Shown here: positions 48,287-58,478 of the stretch, piece by piece
Layout: each line of letters begins with the position of its first letter
How positions within the stretch are numbered: the first letter of the stretch is position 1
Source: Butyrivibrio sp.
Lineage (GTDB): Bacteria > Bacillota > Clostridia > Lachnospirales > Lachnospiraceae
Direction: 5' to 3'
NCBI GenBank assembly: GCA_015056625.1
Contig: SVFY01000019.1
Location: forward strand, 1-64,000
DNA: 64,000 nt
Notes under the pieces: model-generated
The model's input: the letters and a program-made list of their open reading frames with translations, nothing else
Database searches by the model: none
Told to the model about the DNA's origin: nothing
Made by a program: the position numbers and the translations under genes

Positions 48287-48457
48287 ATGTTTGGAAAATC
48301 TTCGAAAGATATCTATATCAACAATGAGACGAGGCCACTGTCTGTAGGAGGATCTAATGACAATCCCTACATGCAGGAAATGCTCCGTGGCGAGGAGAAG
48401 CGCCGTGAGAAAAACCGCGACGATATTTACAACAGACAAAATGGATATATCAAGTAA
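48287..48457 (+). CDS. 56-aa small protein, unknown function
   Basis: RBS aggggga; MFGKSSKDIYINNETRPLSVGGSNDNPYMQEMLRGEEKRREKNRDDIYNRQNGYIK*; followed by terminator; not in ORF track. Confidence 0.7.
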   Translation: MFGKSSKDIYINNETRPLSVGGSNDNPYMQEMLRGEEKRREKNRDDIYNRQNGYIK

Positions 48458-48466
48458 AACACTTTA

Positions 48467-48495
48467 AAAGGCCTGGGCGAATGCCCAGGCCTTTT
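48467..48495. terminator. bidirectional terminator
   Basis: AAAAGGCCTGGGC-gaat-GCCCAGGCCTTTT. Confidence 0.85.
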
Positions 48496-48505
48496 GAAGT
48501 TTTGA

Positions 48506-48955
48506 TCACAGGTTATTGAGGTCGCCTTCAGAGTACTTCTCGTCGCAGTATTTGCAGCGGTAGATCTCTCTTTCTTCATCAGCAAGATAGAATATCTGAG
48601 GAAGCTCCTGCTCGATAGAGGAGATGCATCTTGGGTTGTGGCATCTTATTACTCCTGTTATCTGCTTAGGAAGGACGAGGGATCTCTTTTCGATGATGAC
48701 ACCGTCCTTGATAACGTTTACAGTGATGTTGTGGTCTATAAATGCCAGTACGTCAAGGTCCAAAGAGTCGATGTCACACTCGACCTTGAGGATATCTTTT
48801 TTGCCCATAGCCTTACTCTTGGCGTTCTTGATGATAGCTACAGTGGAGTCCAGTTTATCAAGACCAAGGTGTCTGTATATCTGCATGCTCTTGCCTGCCT
48901 GAATGTGGTCAAGAACAAAGCCTTCTTCTATTTTTCCAATATTTAACATAATCAA
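48506..48955 (-). CDS. pyrI: aspartate carbamoyltransferase regulatory subunit
   Basis: VLDHIQAGKSMQIYRHLGLDK; C-terminal CHNPRC..CKYC Zn site. Confidence 0.95.
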   Translation of the reverse strand: MIMLNIGKIEEGFVLDHIQAGKSMQIYRHLGLDKLDSTVAIIKNAKSKAMGKKDILKVECDIDSLDLDVLAFIDHNITVNVIKDGVIIEKRSLVLPKQITGVIRCHNPRCISSIEQELPQIFYLADEEREIYRCKYCDEKYSEGDLNNL

Positions 48956-48967
48956 CCTCTCTTTATA

Positions 48968-49900
48968 TTATTTGATCCCAAGTAGTGTCAGTATCAGAGC
49001 CATTCTAACATACATGCCATACTGGACCTGCTTAAAGTATGCCGCTCTTGGATCGTCATCGATCTCTACAGAAATCTCGTTGACTCTTGGAAGAGGATGG
49101 AGGATAAACATCTTTTCTTTTGCAAGAGCCATCTTTTCTTTATCAAGAATATAGAAATTGCGAAGTCTGATGTAGTCTTCTTCGTTGAAGAAACGCTCCT
49201 TCTGGACTCTTGTCATATAAAGGAAATCCAGCTGTGGAATTACTTCTTCAAGCTTTATTACTTCTTCGTATGGAATGTTCTTTTGACGCAGCATTTCAGT
49301 TATGTAGTCAGGAACCTTAAGCTCCTTAGGTGATATGAAGATAAATCTGATACCTTCGTAGCGGCTAAGGGCATTTATAAGAGAGTGGACAGTTCTGCCA
49401 AATTTCAGGTCGCCGCAAAGGCCTATGGTGAAATTCTTAAGGCTTCCGTATAAAGACCTTATTGTAAGAAGGTCAGTCAGTGTCTGGGTTGGATGCTGAT
49501 GCCCGCCGTCACCTGCGTTGATAACAGGGATTGTGGATTTGGAAGCAGCAACCATTGGCGCGCCTTCTTTAGGATGCCTCATGGCGCAGATATCTGCGAA
49601 GCAGGATATGACCCTGATGGTATCTGCAACGCTTTCGCCCTTGGCTGCAGAAGAGGAGTTTGCATCTGCAAAGCCGATGACCTGTCCTCCAAGGCGGATC
49701 ATAGCTGTTTCAAAAGAGAGCCTGGTCCTTGTACTTGGCTCATAGAAGCAGGTAGCCAGGATCTTGCCATCGCATTTGTGGGAATAGCCAGGCAGGTCCT
49801 TCTCAATTTTCCCTGCAAGATCAAAGAGCTCCTCCAGCTCCTCCACTGAAAAATCAAGTGGATTCATCATGTGTCTTAGTTTTTCCATACGTTCTCCCAT
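48968..49900 (-). CDS. pyrB: aspartate carbamoyltransferase catalytic subunit
   Basis: [31 protein letters not shown]. Confidence 0.97.
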   Translation of the reverse strand: MGERMEKLRHMMNPLDFSVEELEELFDLAGKIEKDLPGYSHKCDGKILATCFYEPSTRTRLSFETAMIRLGGQVIGFADANSSSAAKGESVADTIRVISCFADICAMRHPKEGAPMVAASKSTIPVINAGDGGHQHPTQTLTDLLTIRSLYGSLKNFTIGLCGDLKFGRTVHSLINALSRYEGIRFIFISPKELKVPDYITEMLRQKNIPYEEVIKLEEVIPQLDFLYMTRVQKERFFNEEDYIRLRNFYILDKEKMALAKEKMFILHPLPRVNEISVEIDDDPRAAYFKQVQYGMYVRMALILTLLGIK

Positions 49901-49922
49901 CTTTATAAATAATCTAAATTTA

Positions 49923-49951
49923 AGCGCGTATCCTAAAAAAGAATACGCGCC
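49923..49951 (-). terminator. hairpin between DUF5050-like gene and pyrB
   Basis: GCGCGTAT..ATACGCGC. Confidence 0.5.
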
Positions 49952-49957
49952 TGTTCA

Positions 49958-50968
49958 CTATTTTGTAGAAACTATAAAAGGAGATGGTGCTGCTGAACCA
50001 TCAAGTGGCATGTGGTAATAAAGAGTGTCATCTCCGAACACTTTGAAATACAGATACTTGGAAGTAAGGTTAAGGCTGTTGGTAATGCCATTAAAAAGGA
50101 TAACCTTATCAGAGCCGTCAAGGTTACATCTTCTTAAAGAAGGTGCATCTGCATTTGAAAATGAATAGTAAATATAGTTGTGGTCAAGAGTAAAACAATC
50201 AGCTCTATCTGAGGTAATAAGCTCAGGGACGCCAGTTGAAAGGCTGGCTCTCCAGATGCTGTAATTAGAATCGCCGTTCATATAGTATATATAACCATCC
50301 TGAACAACAGGAAAGAAATAGTTGCCATTAAGGAAGGTGCTCTGAGTATCGCCTGTTCTGGTATCCAGATAGTGGAGATTGTGGTCGCTGTTTACGCCGG
50401 TAAAGAAAATAATACCATTGTCATAACAGAACGGAGAAACAAGCTCATCTGTTACCTGAACCGGATCCGATTTGCTGACCTTCATCTTGTTGAGAGATCC
50501 GCCACCGGTCTTAAGCTGGAAATAAAGGTACTCGCCGCAAAGAGCAAGTTCACCACAAAAGTCTCTTAGCATACAGGTCTGATCACTGCCGTTGGCCTTA
50601 CATCTGTAGATACCAAACTGATTGGTGGCAGCACCAAGGCCCTTTACCTTGGAAGATTTGGAAGTGGAATCCATATAAAAATAAATGAAACCATCTGAGC
50701 CGTTGATATACTTGGCACCCATGGTTGTAAGTCGTTTTGGCTTGGACTCGTCTAAGTTCATGGAATACAGACAGTTGTTGTCAGAAGCATTGGCAAAATA
50801 GACCTTGCCATCCATTTCGAAAAATAAACCGTTGTTGTGAAGATTGCCGGCGGAATTGCCGACAGCGTCAGGATTTAAGGGAACTGCCTTGTCTAGAAAA
50901 TAGTAGGTGGTAAACCCGGCAAAAGCAAGAAGTATAAGTATAAATACCACGATAAATTTCTTATTCAT
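49958..50968 (-). CDS. membrane-anchored DUF5050-like beta-propeller protein
   Basis: N-terminal TM; repeats of IYYMN/YIYFQ blades; start ATG 50968. Confidence 0.75.
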   Translation of the reverse strand: MNKKFIVVFILILLAFAGFTTYYFLDKAVPLNPDAVGNSAGNLHNNGLFFEMDGKVYFANASDNNCLYSMNLDESKPKRLTTMGAKYINGSDGFIYFYMDSTSKSSKVKGLGAATNQFGIYRCKANGSDQTCMLRDFCGELALCGEYLYFQLKTGGGSLNKMKVSKSDPVQVTDELVSPFCYDNGIIFFTGVNSDHNLHYLDTRTGDTQSTFLNGNYFFPVVQDGYIYYMNGDSNYSIWRASLSTGVPELITSDRADCFTLDHNYIYYSFSNADAPSLRRCNLDGSDKVILFNGITNSLNLTSKYLYFKVFGDDTLYYHMPLDGSAAPSPFIVSTK

Positions 50969-51074
50969 CTTAGTCCCTCCATTAACCATTATATCCATGG
51001 CTGTTCTTGCTATCAAGAAATATTTCGTTTATCATTAATTGAGTAGACTAAAGCTTAAGGAGACTTGCATAACA

Positions 51075-52202
51075 ATGGATTTGTCACAGCTGCGGGAAGA
51101 TATAGACCGCATAGATTCGCAGATTGTAAAGCTGTATGAGGAGAGGATGGAGGTGTCCTCTGCAATTGCAGATTATAAGATAGCCAATGGCAAAAAGGTT
51201 TTTGACAAGGAGAGGGAAAAAGAGAAGATCCAGGCTGTAAAGGGCCTTACCCACTCTGAGTTTAACAGCATCGGAGTTGAGGAGCTCTTTTCACAGATAA
51301 TGTCAATGAGCCGTAAGCTCCAGTATCAGAAGCTGCAGGAGGAGGGAGCATCACTTCGCCTTCCATTTATACCGGTTAAGAGCCTTGATAAGGAAAATGC
51401 CAGAGTCTGCTATCAGGGTGCTGAGGGAGCCTATTCAGAAGAGGCCACAGTCAGGTTCTTTGGCGAGGGAGTTCATTCTTTTCATGTGGACACCTTCAGA
51501 GATGCCTTTGGAGCTTTGGAGGAGGGCAGCGCAGATTACGCGGTACTTCCCCTTGAGAACTCCACCGCAGGTATTGTTAATGAAGTCTATGATCTTCTTA
51601 CAGAGTACGAGAGCTACATTGTAGGAGAGCAGATAATAGATATAAGACACTGCCTTATGGGAGTGAAGGGAGCGACGCTTTCTGACATTAAGACTGTCTA
51701 TTCCCATCCACAGTCTCTTATGCAGTCGAGGAGATTCCTTACTGAGAATAGCCAGATCGAGCAGATCAGCATGAAGAACAACGCCTTTGCAGCCAAAAAA
51801 GTTGCTGATGATAAGGACAAGACTAAGGCAGCGATCGCAAGCAAAAGAGCTGCAGTTGTTTACGGACTTGATGTCATAAAAGAGGGCATAAACCAGGCGG
51901 AGTCAAACTCCACGAGATTTATCATTGTAACCTCCAGAAAGGTATTTTTGGAGGGGGCAAAAAAGATAAGCATCTGCCTTGAGATTTCTCATGAGCCTGG
52001 AGCTCTTTATCACATAATGTCACACTTTATCTACAACAACCTCAACATGACCGGAATAGAGTCAAGGCCAATAGAGGACAGAAACTGGGAGTACAGGTTC
52101 TTTATTGATTTTGAGGGAAGTTTAGAGGACAGCAGCGTTAAGAACGCACTGCGAGGCCTTAGAGAAGAGGCCAGAATGATGAAGATCCTGGGAAATTACT
52201 GA
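51075..52202 (+). CDS. pheA: bifunctional chorismate mutase / prephenate dehydratase
   Basis: LREDIDRIDSQIVKLYEERM; YQGAEGAYSEEA; ESRPIEDRNWEYRFF. Confidence 0.95.
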   Translation: MDLSQLREDIDRIDSQIVKLYEERMEVSSAIADYKIANGKKVFDKEREKEKIQAVKGLTHSEFNSIGVEELFSQIMSMSRKLQYQKLQEEGASLRLPFIPVKSLDKENARVCYQGAEGAYSEEATVRFFGEGVHSFHVDTFRDAFGALEEGSADYAVLPLENSTAGIVNEVYDLLTEYESYIVGEQIIDIRHCLMGVKGATLSDIKTVYSHPQSLMQSRRFLTENSQIEQISMKNNAFAAKKVADDKDKTKAAIASKRAAVVYGLDVIKEGINQAESNSTRFIIVTSRKVFLEGAKKISICLEISHEPGALYHIMSHFIYNNLNMTGIESRPIEDRNWEYRFFIDFEGSLEDSSVKNALRGLREEARMMKILGNY

Positions 52203-52222
52203 TCACCTGAAAAGGAGCGGCT

Positions 52223-53770
52223 ATGACTGGAGAAGTATTTGCTGCAATTGATGTAGGTTCATATGAGATGGCTCTTAAGATTTTTGAGCTGTCAGATAAG
52301 CGCGGTGTTAAGGAGCTTGACCATGTAAGGCACAGAATGGACCTTGGGTCTGAGACCTATGCCACAGGCAAGATCGGCTCACGACACGTAGAAGAGATGA
52401 TGAGGATACTTACTGAGTTTCGCCAGATAATGAAAACCTATGGCGCAACTCACTACAAGGCCTACGGAACCAGTGCCATCAGAGAGACCAGGGACATTGT
52501 GGTTCTTCAGGAGCTTATAAGGCAAAGGACTCACATCCAGATTGATGTTTTAAGTAACTCTGAGCAGAGATTTCTTGACTACAAGTCCATAGCTCTGAAA
52601 AACGAGCAGTTCCAGGAAGTCATCAAGCGCCCTACAGCCATAATCGATATTGGCGGCGGCAGTATCCAGATTTCCCTGTTCGAGAAGGATGCTCTTATTG
52701 CCACGCAAAACCTTAAGACCGGAGTGCTTCGTCTTCACGCCATAATGCAGACCGTTCATGCCACAAGGAATCGTTATTTTGAGCTTATCTCTGAGCTTGT
52801 TGGCTCCCAGCTTGCTGTCTTTTCCAAAATGTACTTAAAGGACAGGAAGGTAGAGAACCTTATTATAATCGATGATTATGTTTCGCCTGTTGTCAGGAAG
52901 CTTAAAGCCAGCCCTGATATGGAGGGATTTATATCAAGCGCTGAATACAATGGGATCCTTGAAAAGGCCAGCGATATAAATACGGCATCCGTGGCTAAAA
53001 AGCTGGATCTTCCTGAGGAAAACATCCCGTTTTTGTATGTATCAGGCATCCTTATAAAGTGTATCCTTGATCTTACCAAGGCTGAGAACATCTGGGCTCC
53101 GGGTGTTACCCTTTGCGACGGTATTGCCTATGAGTACGCTGAGAAAAAGAACTTTATCAAAGCGCCACATGACTTTGAGCACGACATCATATCCTGTGCC
53201 CAGAACATTTCAAAGCGCTATATGGGCAGTAAATCAAGGCGTGAGACCTTGTGGAAGATAGCTTCTGAGATCTTTGACAACACCAAGAAGATCCATGGCC
53301 TGTCAAAGAGGGAGAGACTGCTCTTGCAGGTTGCCACTATGCTTCACGACTGTGGCAAATACATCAGCATGATAAATCTCGGAGACTGCTCTTTTAACAT
53401 AATAATGTCTACTGAGATTATAGGTCTCTCCCACAAGGAGAGGGCAATAGTGGCGAACGTGGTCAGATACAATCATGAACCCTTTGATCACTTCGGAGAA
53501 GGAAGTCAGTACCTTGAGGGGATGTCCTTTGAGGATTATCTGGTGGTGGCCAAGCTCACAGCGATCATTAGAGTTGCCAACAGCCTTGACAGAACCCACA
53601 AGCAGAAATTCAGGGACGTCAAGGTCACAGTCAAGGACAGAGAGCTTATCATAAACATTGACACACGAGATGACATAACCCTGGAAAAAGGTCTTTTCAC
53701 CAACAGGGCGCAGTTCTTCGAGGAAGTATTTGGAATAAAACCTGTAATCAAGCAAAAGAAAATGATCTAA
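52223..53770 (+). CDS. Ppx/GppA-type exopolyphosphatase with HD domain
   Basis: AAIDVGSYEMALKIF, AIIDIGGGSIQISLF, MLHDCGKYI. Confidence 0.9.
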   Translation: MTGEVFAAIDVGSYEMALKIFELSDKRGVKELDHVRHRMDLGSETYATGKIGSRHVEEMMRILTEFRQIMKTYGATHYKAYGTSAIRETRDIVVLQELIRQRTHIQIDVLSNSEQRFLDYKSIALKNEQFQEVIKRPTAIIDIGGGSIQISLFEKDALIATQNLKTGVLRLHAIMQTVHATRNRYFELISELVGSQLAVFSKMYLKDRKVENLIIIDDYVSPVVRKLKASPDMEGFISSAEYNGILEKASDINTASVAKKLDLPEENIPFLYVSGILIKCILDLTKAENIWAPGVTLCDGIAYEYAEKKNFIKAPHDFEHDIISCAQNISKRYMGSKSRRETLWKIASEIFDNTKKIHGLSKRERLLLQVATMLHDCGKYISMINLGDCSFNIIMSTEIIGLSHKERAIVANVVRYNHEPFDHFGEGSQYLEGMSFEDYLVVAKLTAIIRVANSLDRTHKQKFRDVKVTVKDRELIINIDTRDDITLEKGLFTNRAQFFEEVFGIKPVIKQKKMI

Positions 53771-53785
53771 ATCTGAGAGGTTGCC

Positions 53786-55936
53786 ATGGTAAAAGATAAA
53801 AAACAAGCAGATTTTGACAGACCAGAGCTATACATAAACAGAGAGCTTAGCTGGCTCCAATTTAATGAAAGAGTGCGCTCAGAGGCAGAGGATGAGAGCA
53901 ATCCTTTATTTGAGAGGCTGAAATTCCTTAGTATTTCAGCCAGCAACCTGGATGAGTTTTTTATGGTCAGGGTTGCGTCCTTAAAGGACATGATAAACGC
54001 TAACTACAAAAAGCCTGACATAGCTGGAATGACTCCATCTGAGCAGCTAGAGGCAGTGCTTTCTGAGGTTCATAAGTTTGTGGACAAGCAGTATCAGATC
54101 TATAACAAACAGCTTGTTCCTGCGCTTCTTGAAAACCGCCTTAAGATCACTGATGGCCTGGATCTTTCTGACAAGGATCTTGAGTATGTGGACAGATACT
54201 TTGATGAGTATGTGTATCCTGTTCTTACTCCTATGGCGGTGGACTCTTCAAGGCCATTTCCACTTATCAGGAATAAGTCTCTGAATATCGGAGCCCTTCT
54301 TAAGAAAAAAGAAGGCAAGGATGACGTGGACTTTGCAACAGTTCAGGTGCCTGATGTGCTTCCAAGGGTTTTGGAGATTCCCTGTGAAGACAATGGAATC
54401 TGCCCAAGAAAGATCATTTTCCTTGAACAGATCATCAAGAGGAACATGCAAAAGCTCTTCCTTAACTACGACATCATAACCAGCGCTGCCTACAGGGTTG
54501 GCCGTAACGCCGATCTTTCAATTGATGAGGATGAGGCTGAAGATCTTTTAAAAGAGATCGAAAAGCAGATAAAGCGCAGGCAGTGGGGGCAGGCCATCAG
54601 GCTTGAGGTTCCCAAGGGAATAGATAAAAAGCTACTTAAGTTTATTGCTGATGAGCTTTCTGTTGAAGACAACGAGATATATATGGTAGATGGTCCTCTG
54701 GATCTGACATTCCTTTTTAAGATGTACAAGCTTGAGGGCTTTGATCACTTAAAGGAGCACAGTTATCTTGAGCCTCAGCCGGTTCCTGAGTTTGAGGGCG
54801 GAGAGAACATCTTTGATGTTATACAAAAGGGAGATGTACTCATGCATCACCCATACCAGACCTTTGAAAATGTGGTTAAGTTTGTTGAGACAGCCGCTGT
54901 GGACCCGAATGTTCTTGCTATCAAGCAGACTCTTTACAGGGTAAGCGGTAATTCCCCCATCATTGCAGCCCTTGCCAAGGCTGCAGACAACGGCAAGCAG
55001 GTAACAGTTCTTGTAGAACTTAAGGCAAGGTTTGATGAGGAGAACAACATTGTCTGGGCAAAGATGCTTGAAAAAGCTGGATGTCATGTTATCTACGGCC
55101 TTGTGGGACTTAAGACCCACTGCAAGATAACTCTTGTGGTAAGACGTCAGGAAGATGGTATCATGCGCTATGTTCACCTGGGAACTGGTAACTACAATGA
55201 CTCTACAGCCAAGCAGTATACTGATGTTGGACTCTTTACCTGCTCTCCGGCAATTGGTGAGGATGCAACAGCTGTATTTAACATGCTCTCTGGCTATTCA
55301 GAGCCGCTGGGCTGGAACAAGCTTTCTCTGGCTCCTTTGTGGCTCAAGGACAGGATCATCGACCTTATAAGGAGAGAGGCTGACCACGCAAGAGCTGGCG
55401 AGAGTGCAAGGATAATTGCCAAAATGAACGCCATTTGTCACAAGGACGTAATTGCTGAGCTCTACAAGGCCAGCTGCGCAGGGGTTAAGATCGATCTTAT
55501 CGTTCGTGGCATATGCTGCCTTCGTGCTGGTGTGCCAGGGGTTTCTGAGAATATAACAGTCAGATCTATTGTTGGTAATTTCCTTGAACACAGCAGGGTG
55601 TTCTATTTTGAAAATGGCGGAAGCCCGGAGTTTTACGCAAGCAGCGCTGACTGGATGCCAAGAAATCTTGAGCGAAGGGTTGAGATTCTTTTCCCTGTGG
55701 AAGATGCAGCGCTTCGTGACAAGCTGTGGAACATTCTTGACTTAGAGCTTAAGGACACAGAAAAGGCCCATGTTATGAACAGCAAGGGAATCTATGTTAA
55801 GAAAGCTGCAAAGGGAGACGAAAAGGTCAACTCCCAGAAGATCTTTGGCGAAGAGGCGGCTATTGCTTCAAAGAAGTTTGACGCCTTTAACAGCAGGGTA
55901 TTTATCCCTGAAATGAGCCCTGACGCCAAAGGATGA
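53786..55936 (+). CDS. ppk1: polyphosphate kinase 1
   Basis: YINRELSWLQFNERV, HHPYQTFENVVKFVETAAVDPNVLAIKQTLYR, HLGTGNYNDSTAKQYTD. Confidence 0.96.
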   Translation: MVKDKKQADFDRPELYINRELSWLQFNERVRSEAEDESNPLFERLKFLSISASNLDEFFMVRVASLKDMINANYKKPDIAGMTPSEQLEAVLSEVHKFVDKQYQIYNKQLVPALLENRLKITDGLDLSDKDLEYVDRYFDEYVYPVLTPMAVDSSRPFPLIRNKSLNIGALLKKKEGKDDVDFATVQVPDVLPRVLEIPCEDNGICPRKIIFLEQIIKRNMQKLFLNYDIITSAAYRVGRNADLSIDEDEAEDLLKEIEKQIKRRQWGQAIRLEVPKGIDKKLLKFIADELSVEDNEIYMVDGPLDLTFLFKMYKLEGFDHLKEHSYLEPQPVPEFEGGENIFDVIQKGDVLMHHPYQTFENVVKFVETAAVDPNVLAIKQTLYRVSGNSPIIAALAKAADNGKQVTVLVELKARFDEENNIVWAKMLEKAGCHVIYGLVGLKTHCKITLVVRRQEDGIMRYVHLGTGNYNDSTAKQYTDVGLFTCSPAIGEDATAVFNMLSGYSEPLGWNKLSLAPLWLKDRIIDLIRREADHARAGESARIIAKMNAICHKDVIAELYKASCAGVKIDLIVRGICCLRAGVPGVSENITVRSIVGNFLEHSRVFYFENGGSPEFYASSADWMPRNLERRVEILFPVEDAALRDKLWNILDLELKDTEKAHVMNSKGIYVKKAAKGDEKVNSQKIFGEEAAIASKKFDAFNSRVFIPEMSPDAKG

Positions 55937-55955
55937 TATTGTTGGAGAAATACAA

Positions 55956-56540
55956 ATGAGATATGTACTAGCATCGGGATCTCCAAGAAGGAAGGAGCTT
56001 CTTGGTAAGATCCTTTCGGACTTTGAGATAATACCAGCCATAGGCGATGAGAACACATCAAAAGAGATTCCCTCTGAGGTGGTTGAAGAGCTTTCTTTTC
56101 ACAAGGCTTATGAAATATTTCATAAAATTTTAACGGATAGCAGTCAGCAACTGGTTGTAATCGGTTCAGACACCGTTGTATCATATAATCATAAGATACT
56201 TGGTAAGCCTGCAGATAAATCGGATGCTGCAAGGATGGTATCCCTTATATCTGGCGGTGATCATGATGTATATTCAGGAGTCACTGTATTTTACACAGAG
56301 GATGGGAAGGAAAGATCCTTTACATTCAGTGAACAGACCAAGGTCCATGTGGCTGAGCTTTCAGAAAAAGAGATAGAAGCCTATGTAGATACAGGTGAGC
56401 CCATGGATAAGGCCGGAGCCTACGGGATACAGGGACTGTTTGCCAGGTATATAACCGGTATCGAGGGAGACTATTACAACGTAATGGGACTTCCCGTGGC
56501 AAGACTTTATCAGGAATTAAAAACACATTCACTTCTTTGA
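55956..56540 (+). CDS. maf: Maf family nucleotide pyrophosphatase
   Basis: YVLASGSPRRKELL, DTVVSYNHKILGKP. Confidence 0.93.
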   Translation: MRYVLASGSPRRKELLGKILSDFEIIPAIGDENTSKEIPSEVVEELSFHKAYEIFHKILTDSSQQLVVIGSDTVVSYNHKILGKPADKSDAARMVSLISGGDHDVYSGVTVFYTEDGKERSFTFSEQTKVHVAELSEKEIEAYVDTGEPMDKAGAYGIQGLFARYITGIEGDYYNVMGLPVARLYQELKTHSLL

Positions 56541-56558
56541 TCATTTTAGGAGGTTTGT

Positions 56559-56813
56559 ATGCACGAATATGATGAAGCAGTTCTTAGATGTTTTTTAGAA
56601 AACCAAGGTCAGCTGTTTCCTGAGGATGTGGCTGAGAATATGGAGGAAGCTGAGGCCTTTCTTGAGGACTGCATGGCTGTAGTTGTGGATGGCGTAGATG
56701 AGGTTGAGGAGTACTTTGAGGAGACAGGCGTTGACACTGAAGGTGGCAATGTCCTTGATGCTGATGAAGTATTCGATATAGGCGATGGCAGATACCTTAT
56801 TGTAGAGGGATGA
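56559..56813 (+). CDS. small acidic hypothetical protein
   Basis: RBS aggaggt; 84 aa, Glu/Asp-rich. Confidence 0.65.
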   Translation: MHEYDEAVLRCFLENQGQLFPEDVAENMEEAEAFLEDCMAVVVDGVDEVEEYFEETGVDTEGGNVLDADEVFDIGDGRYLIVEG

Positions 56814-56851
56814 CAATTTTGCCAAGGCGCCCATAGATATGATATGTTAAG

Positions 56852-56880
56852 AGAGCCCTTATGTTTAAGGGCTCTATATT
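56852..56880 (+). terminator. intrinsic terminator
   Basis: AGAGCCCTTA..TTAAGGGCTCT + T-rich. Confidence 0.75.
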
Positions 56881-56901
56881 TTTGCTTCTAAGGAGATGCA
56901 G

Positions 56902-57714
56902 ATGGGCAAAAAAATCTTTTTCTTTGATCTTGATGGGACACTTCTTACCATAGACAAGAAGATTTCCCAGAAAACTTTAAAGGCACTGAAAGAATTCACT
57001 GACGCAGGGAACTATTTCTGCATAAACACAGGAAGGGCAATAGACAGCGCAAAGGCCGTGTATAACGGGCTCAACCTTGATTTTAAGGGCAGCTTTTTGT
57101 GCGGATCAAATGGAACGGAGATCTACAGCGTTGATGAAAACAAGTACATCTTTAAGATTGGAGTGCCACTTGAGCTTGTTCCCAAAATTCTTGACCTTGC
57201 TGAAGAGTATGACGTCCACTGTCATACCTATAATGTGGATCACATTGTATCAAGGCATGACAATGAGTGCATGAAGTACTATAGAAGGGTCATAAAGACA
57301 CCGCTTCTTATTACAACAGATGTTCTTAAGGATGTAAAAGAGCCGCCTTCTAAGATGATCTGCATCGAGCTTCATGACCACGAAAAGCAGGAACGCTTCA
57401 GACACGCTCTAAGTGACATGGTGGGGGATAAGCTGACACTTCTTTATTCCAATCCCTACTACCTTGAGATATTCCCGTCGGAGGCTGGTAAAGGTAGCGC
57501 AGTAAAGAGGCTTGCAGATATTCTGGGAGTTGATATAAAAGATACCTACGCAGCTGGAGATGAGCAAAACGATATTTCCATGATCCAGGCGGCAGGCTGC
57601 GGAATAGCCATGCAAAATGCCACAGACCTGGTAAAAGAGAGTGCGGATGTTATCACCAATTTCGACAATGACCACGATGGACTGGCTGAGTTCATTTTAG
57701 GTGCCATAGATTAA
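56902..57714 (+). CDS. Cof-type HAD-IIB family hydrolase
   Basis: FFDLDGTLL, AGDEQNDISMIQAAG. Confidence 0.92.
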   Translation: MGKKIFFFDLDGTLLTIDKKISQKTLKALKEFTDAGNYFCINTGRAIDSAKAVYNGLNLDFKGSFLCGSNGTEIYSVDENKYIFKIGVPLELVPKILDLAEEYDVHCHTYNVDHIVSRHDNECMKYYRRVIKTPLLITTDVLKDVKEPPSKMICIELHDHEKQERFRHALSDMVGDKLTLLYSNPYYLEIFPSEAGKGSAVKRLADILGVDIKDTYAAGDEQNDISMIQAAGCGIAMQNATDLVKESADVITNFDNDHDGLAEFILGAID

Positions 57715-57787
57715 AAGATGTTGTCTGCAACACTTTAATGTGCTAAACTAAGTCGGACACTTAAATAAACTAAGAGGAGACTTTTTT

Positions 57788-58387
57788 ATGAATATAGTAT
57801 GTTTAGATCTTGAAGGCGTTCTTGTTCCAGAAATCTGGATCGCATTCTCAGAGGCCAGCGGAATCCCAGAGCTTAAGAGGACAACAAGGGACGAACCTGA
57901 TTACGACAAACTTATGAGATGGAGACTTGGGATCCTTAAAGAGCACGGCCTTGGACTTAAGGAGATCCAGGACACTATTGCCAAGATCGATCCGCTTCCA
58001 GGTGCAAAAGAATTTCTGGATGAACTCAGGAGTCTGACTCAGGTCATCATCATAAGCGATACCTTTACCCAGTTTGCAACACCTCTTATGGAGAAGCTTG
58101 GCTGGCCAACTATTTTCTGCAACTCTCTTGAGGTGGCAGAAAGTGGAGAGATCACAGGCTTTAAGATGAGGATAGAGAACTCCAAGCTCACAACAGTAAA
58201 GGCTCTTCAGTCAATTGGATATGAAACTATCGCAAGTGGTGACAGCTACAACGACCTTGCCATGATACAGGCTTCCAAGGCGGGATTTCTTTTCAGATCT
58301 ACTGACAAGATCAAGGCTGATTATCCAGATATTCCTGCATTTGAAGAATATAGTGACCTTCTTAATGCTATAAAAGAACAATTATAA
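57788..58387 (+). CDS. thrH: phosphoserine phosphatase/homoserine phosphotransferase, ThrH-like
   Basis: VCLDLEGVLVPEIWIAFSEASGIPELKRTTRDEPDYDKLMRWRLGIL. Confidence 0.88.
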   Translation: MNIVCLDLEGVLVPEIWIAFSEASGIPELKRTTRDEPDYDKLMRWRLGILKEHGLGLKEIQDTIAKIDPLPGAKEFLDELRSLTQVIIISDTFTQFATPLMEKLGWPTIFCNSLEVAESGEITGFKMRIENSKLTTVKALQSIGYETIASGDSYNDLAMIQASKAGFLFRSTDKIKADYPDIPAFEEYSDLLNAIKEQL

Positions 58388-58478
58388 TTGATTTAATGTA
58401 AATTTAGTTGCATATGTACACATAGTATGTGACAATTAATTTAACTAGCGACCTAGCCCAGAAAGCTGAGGACAGTTC

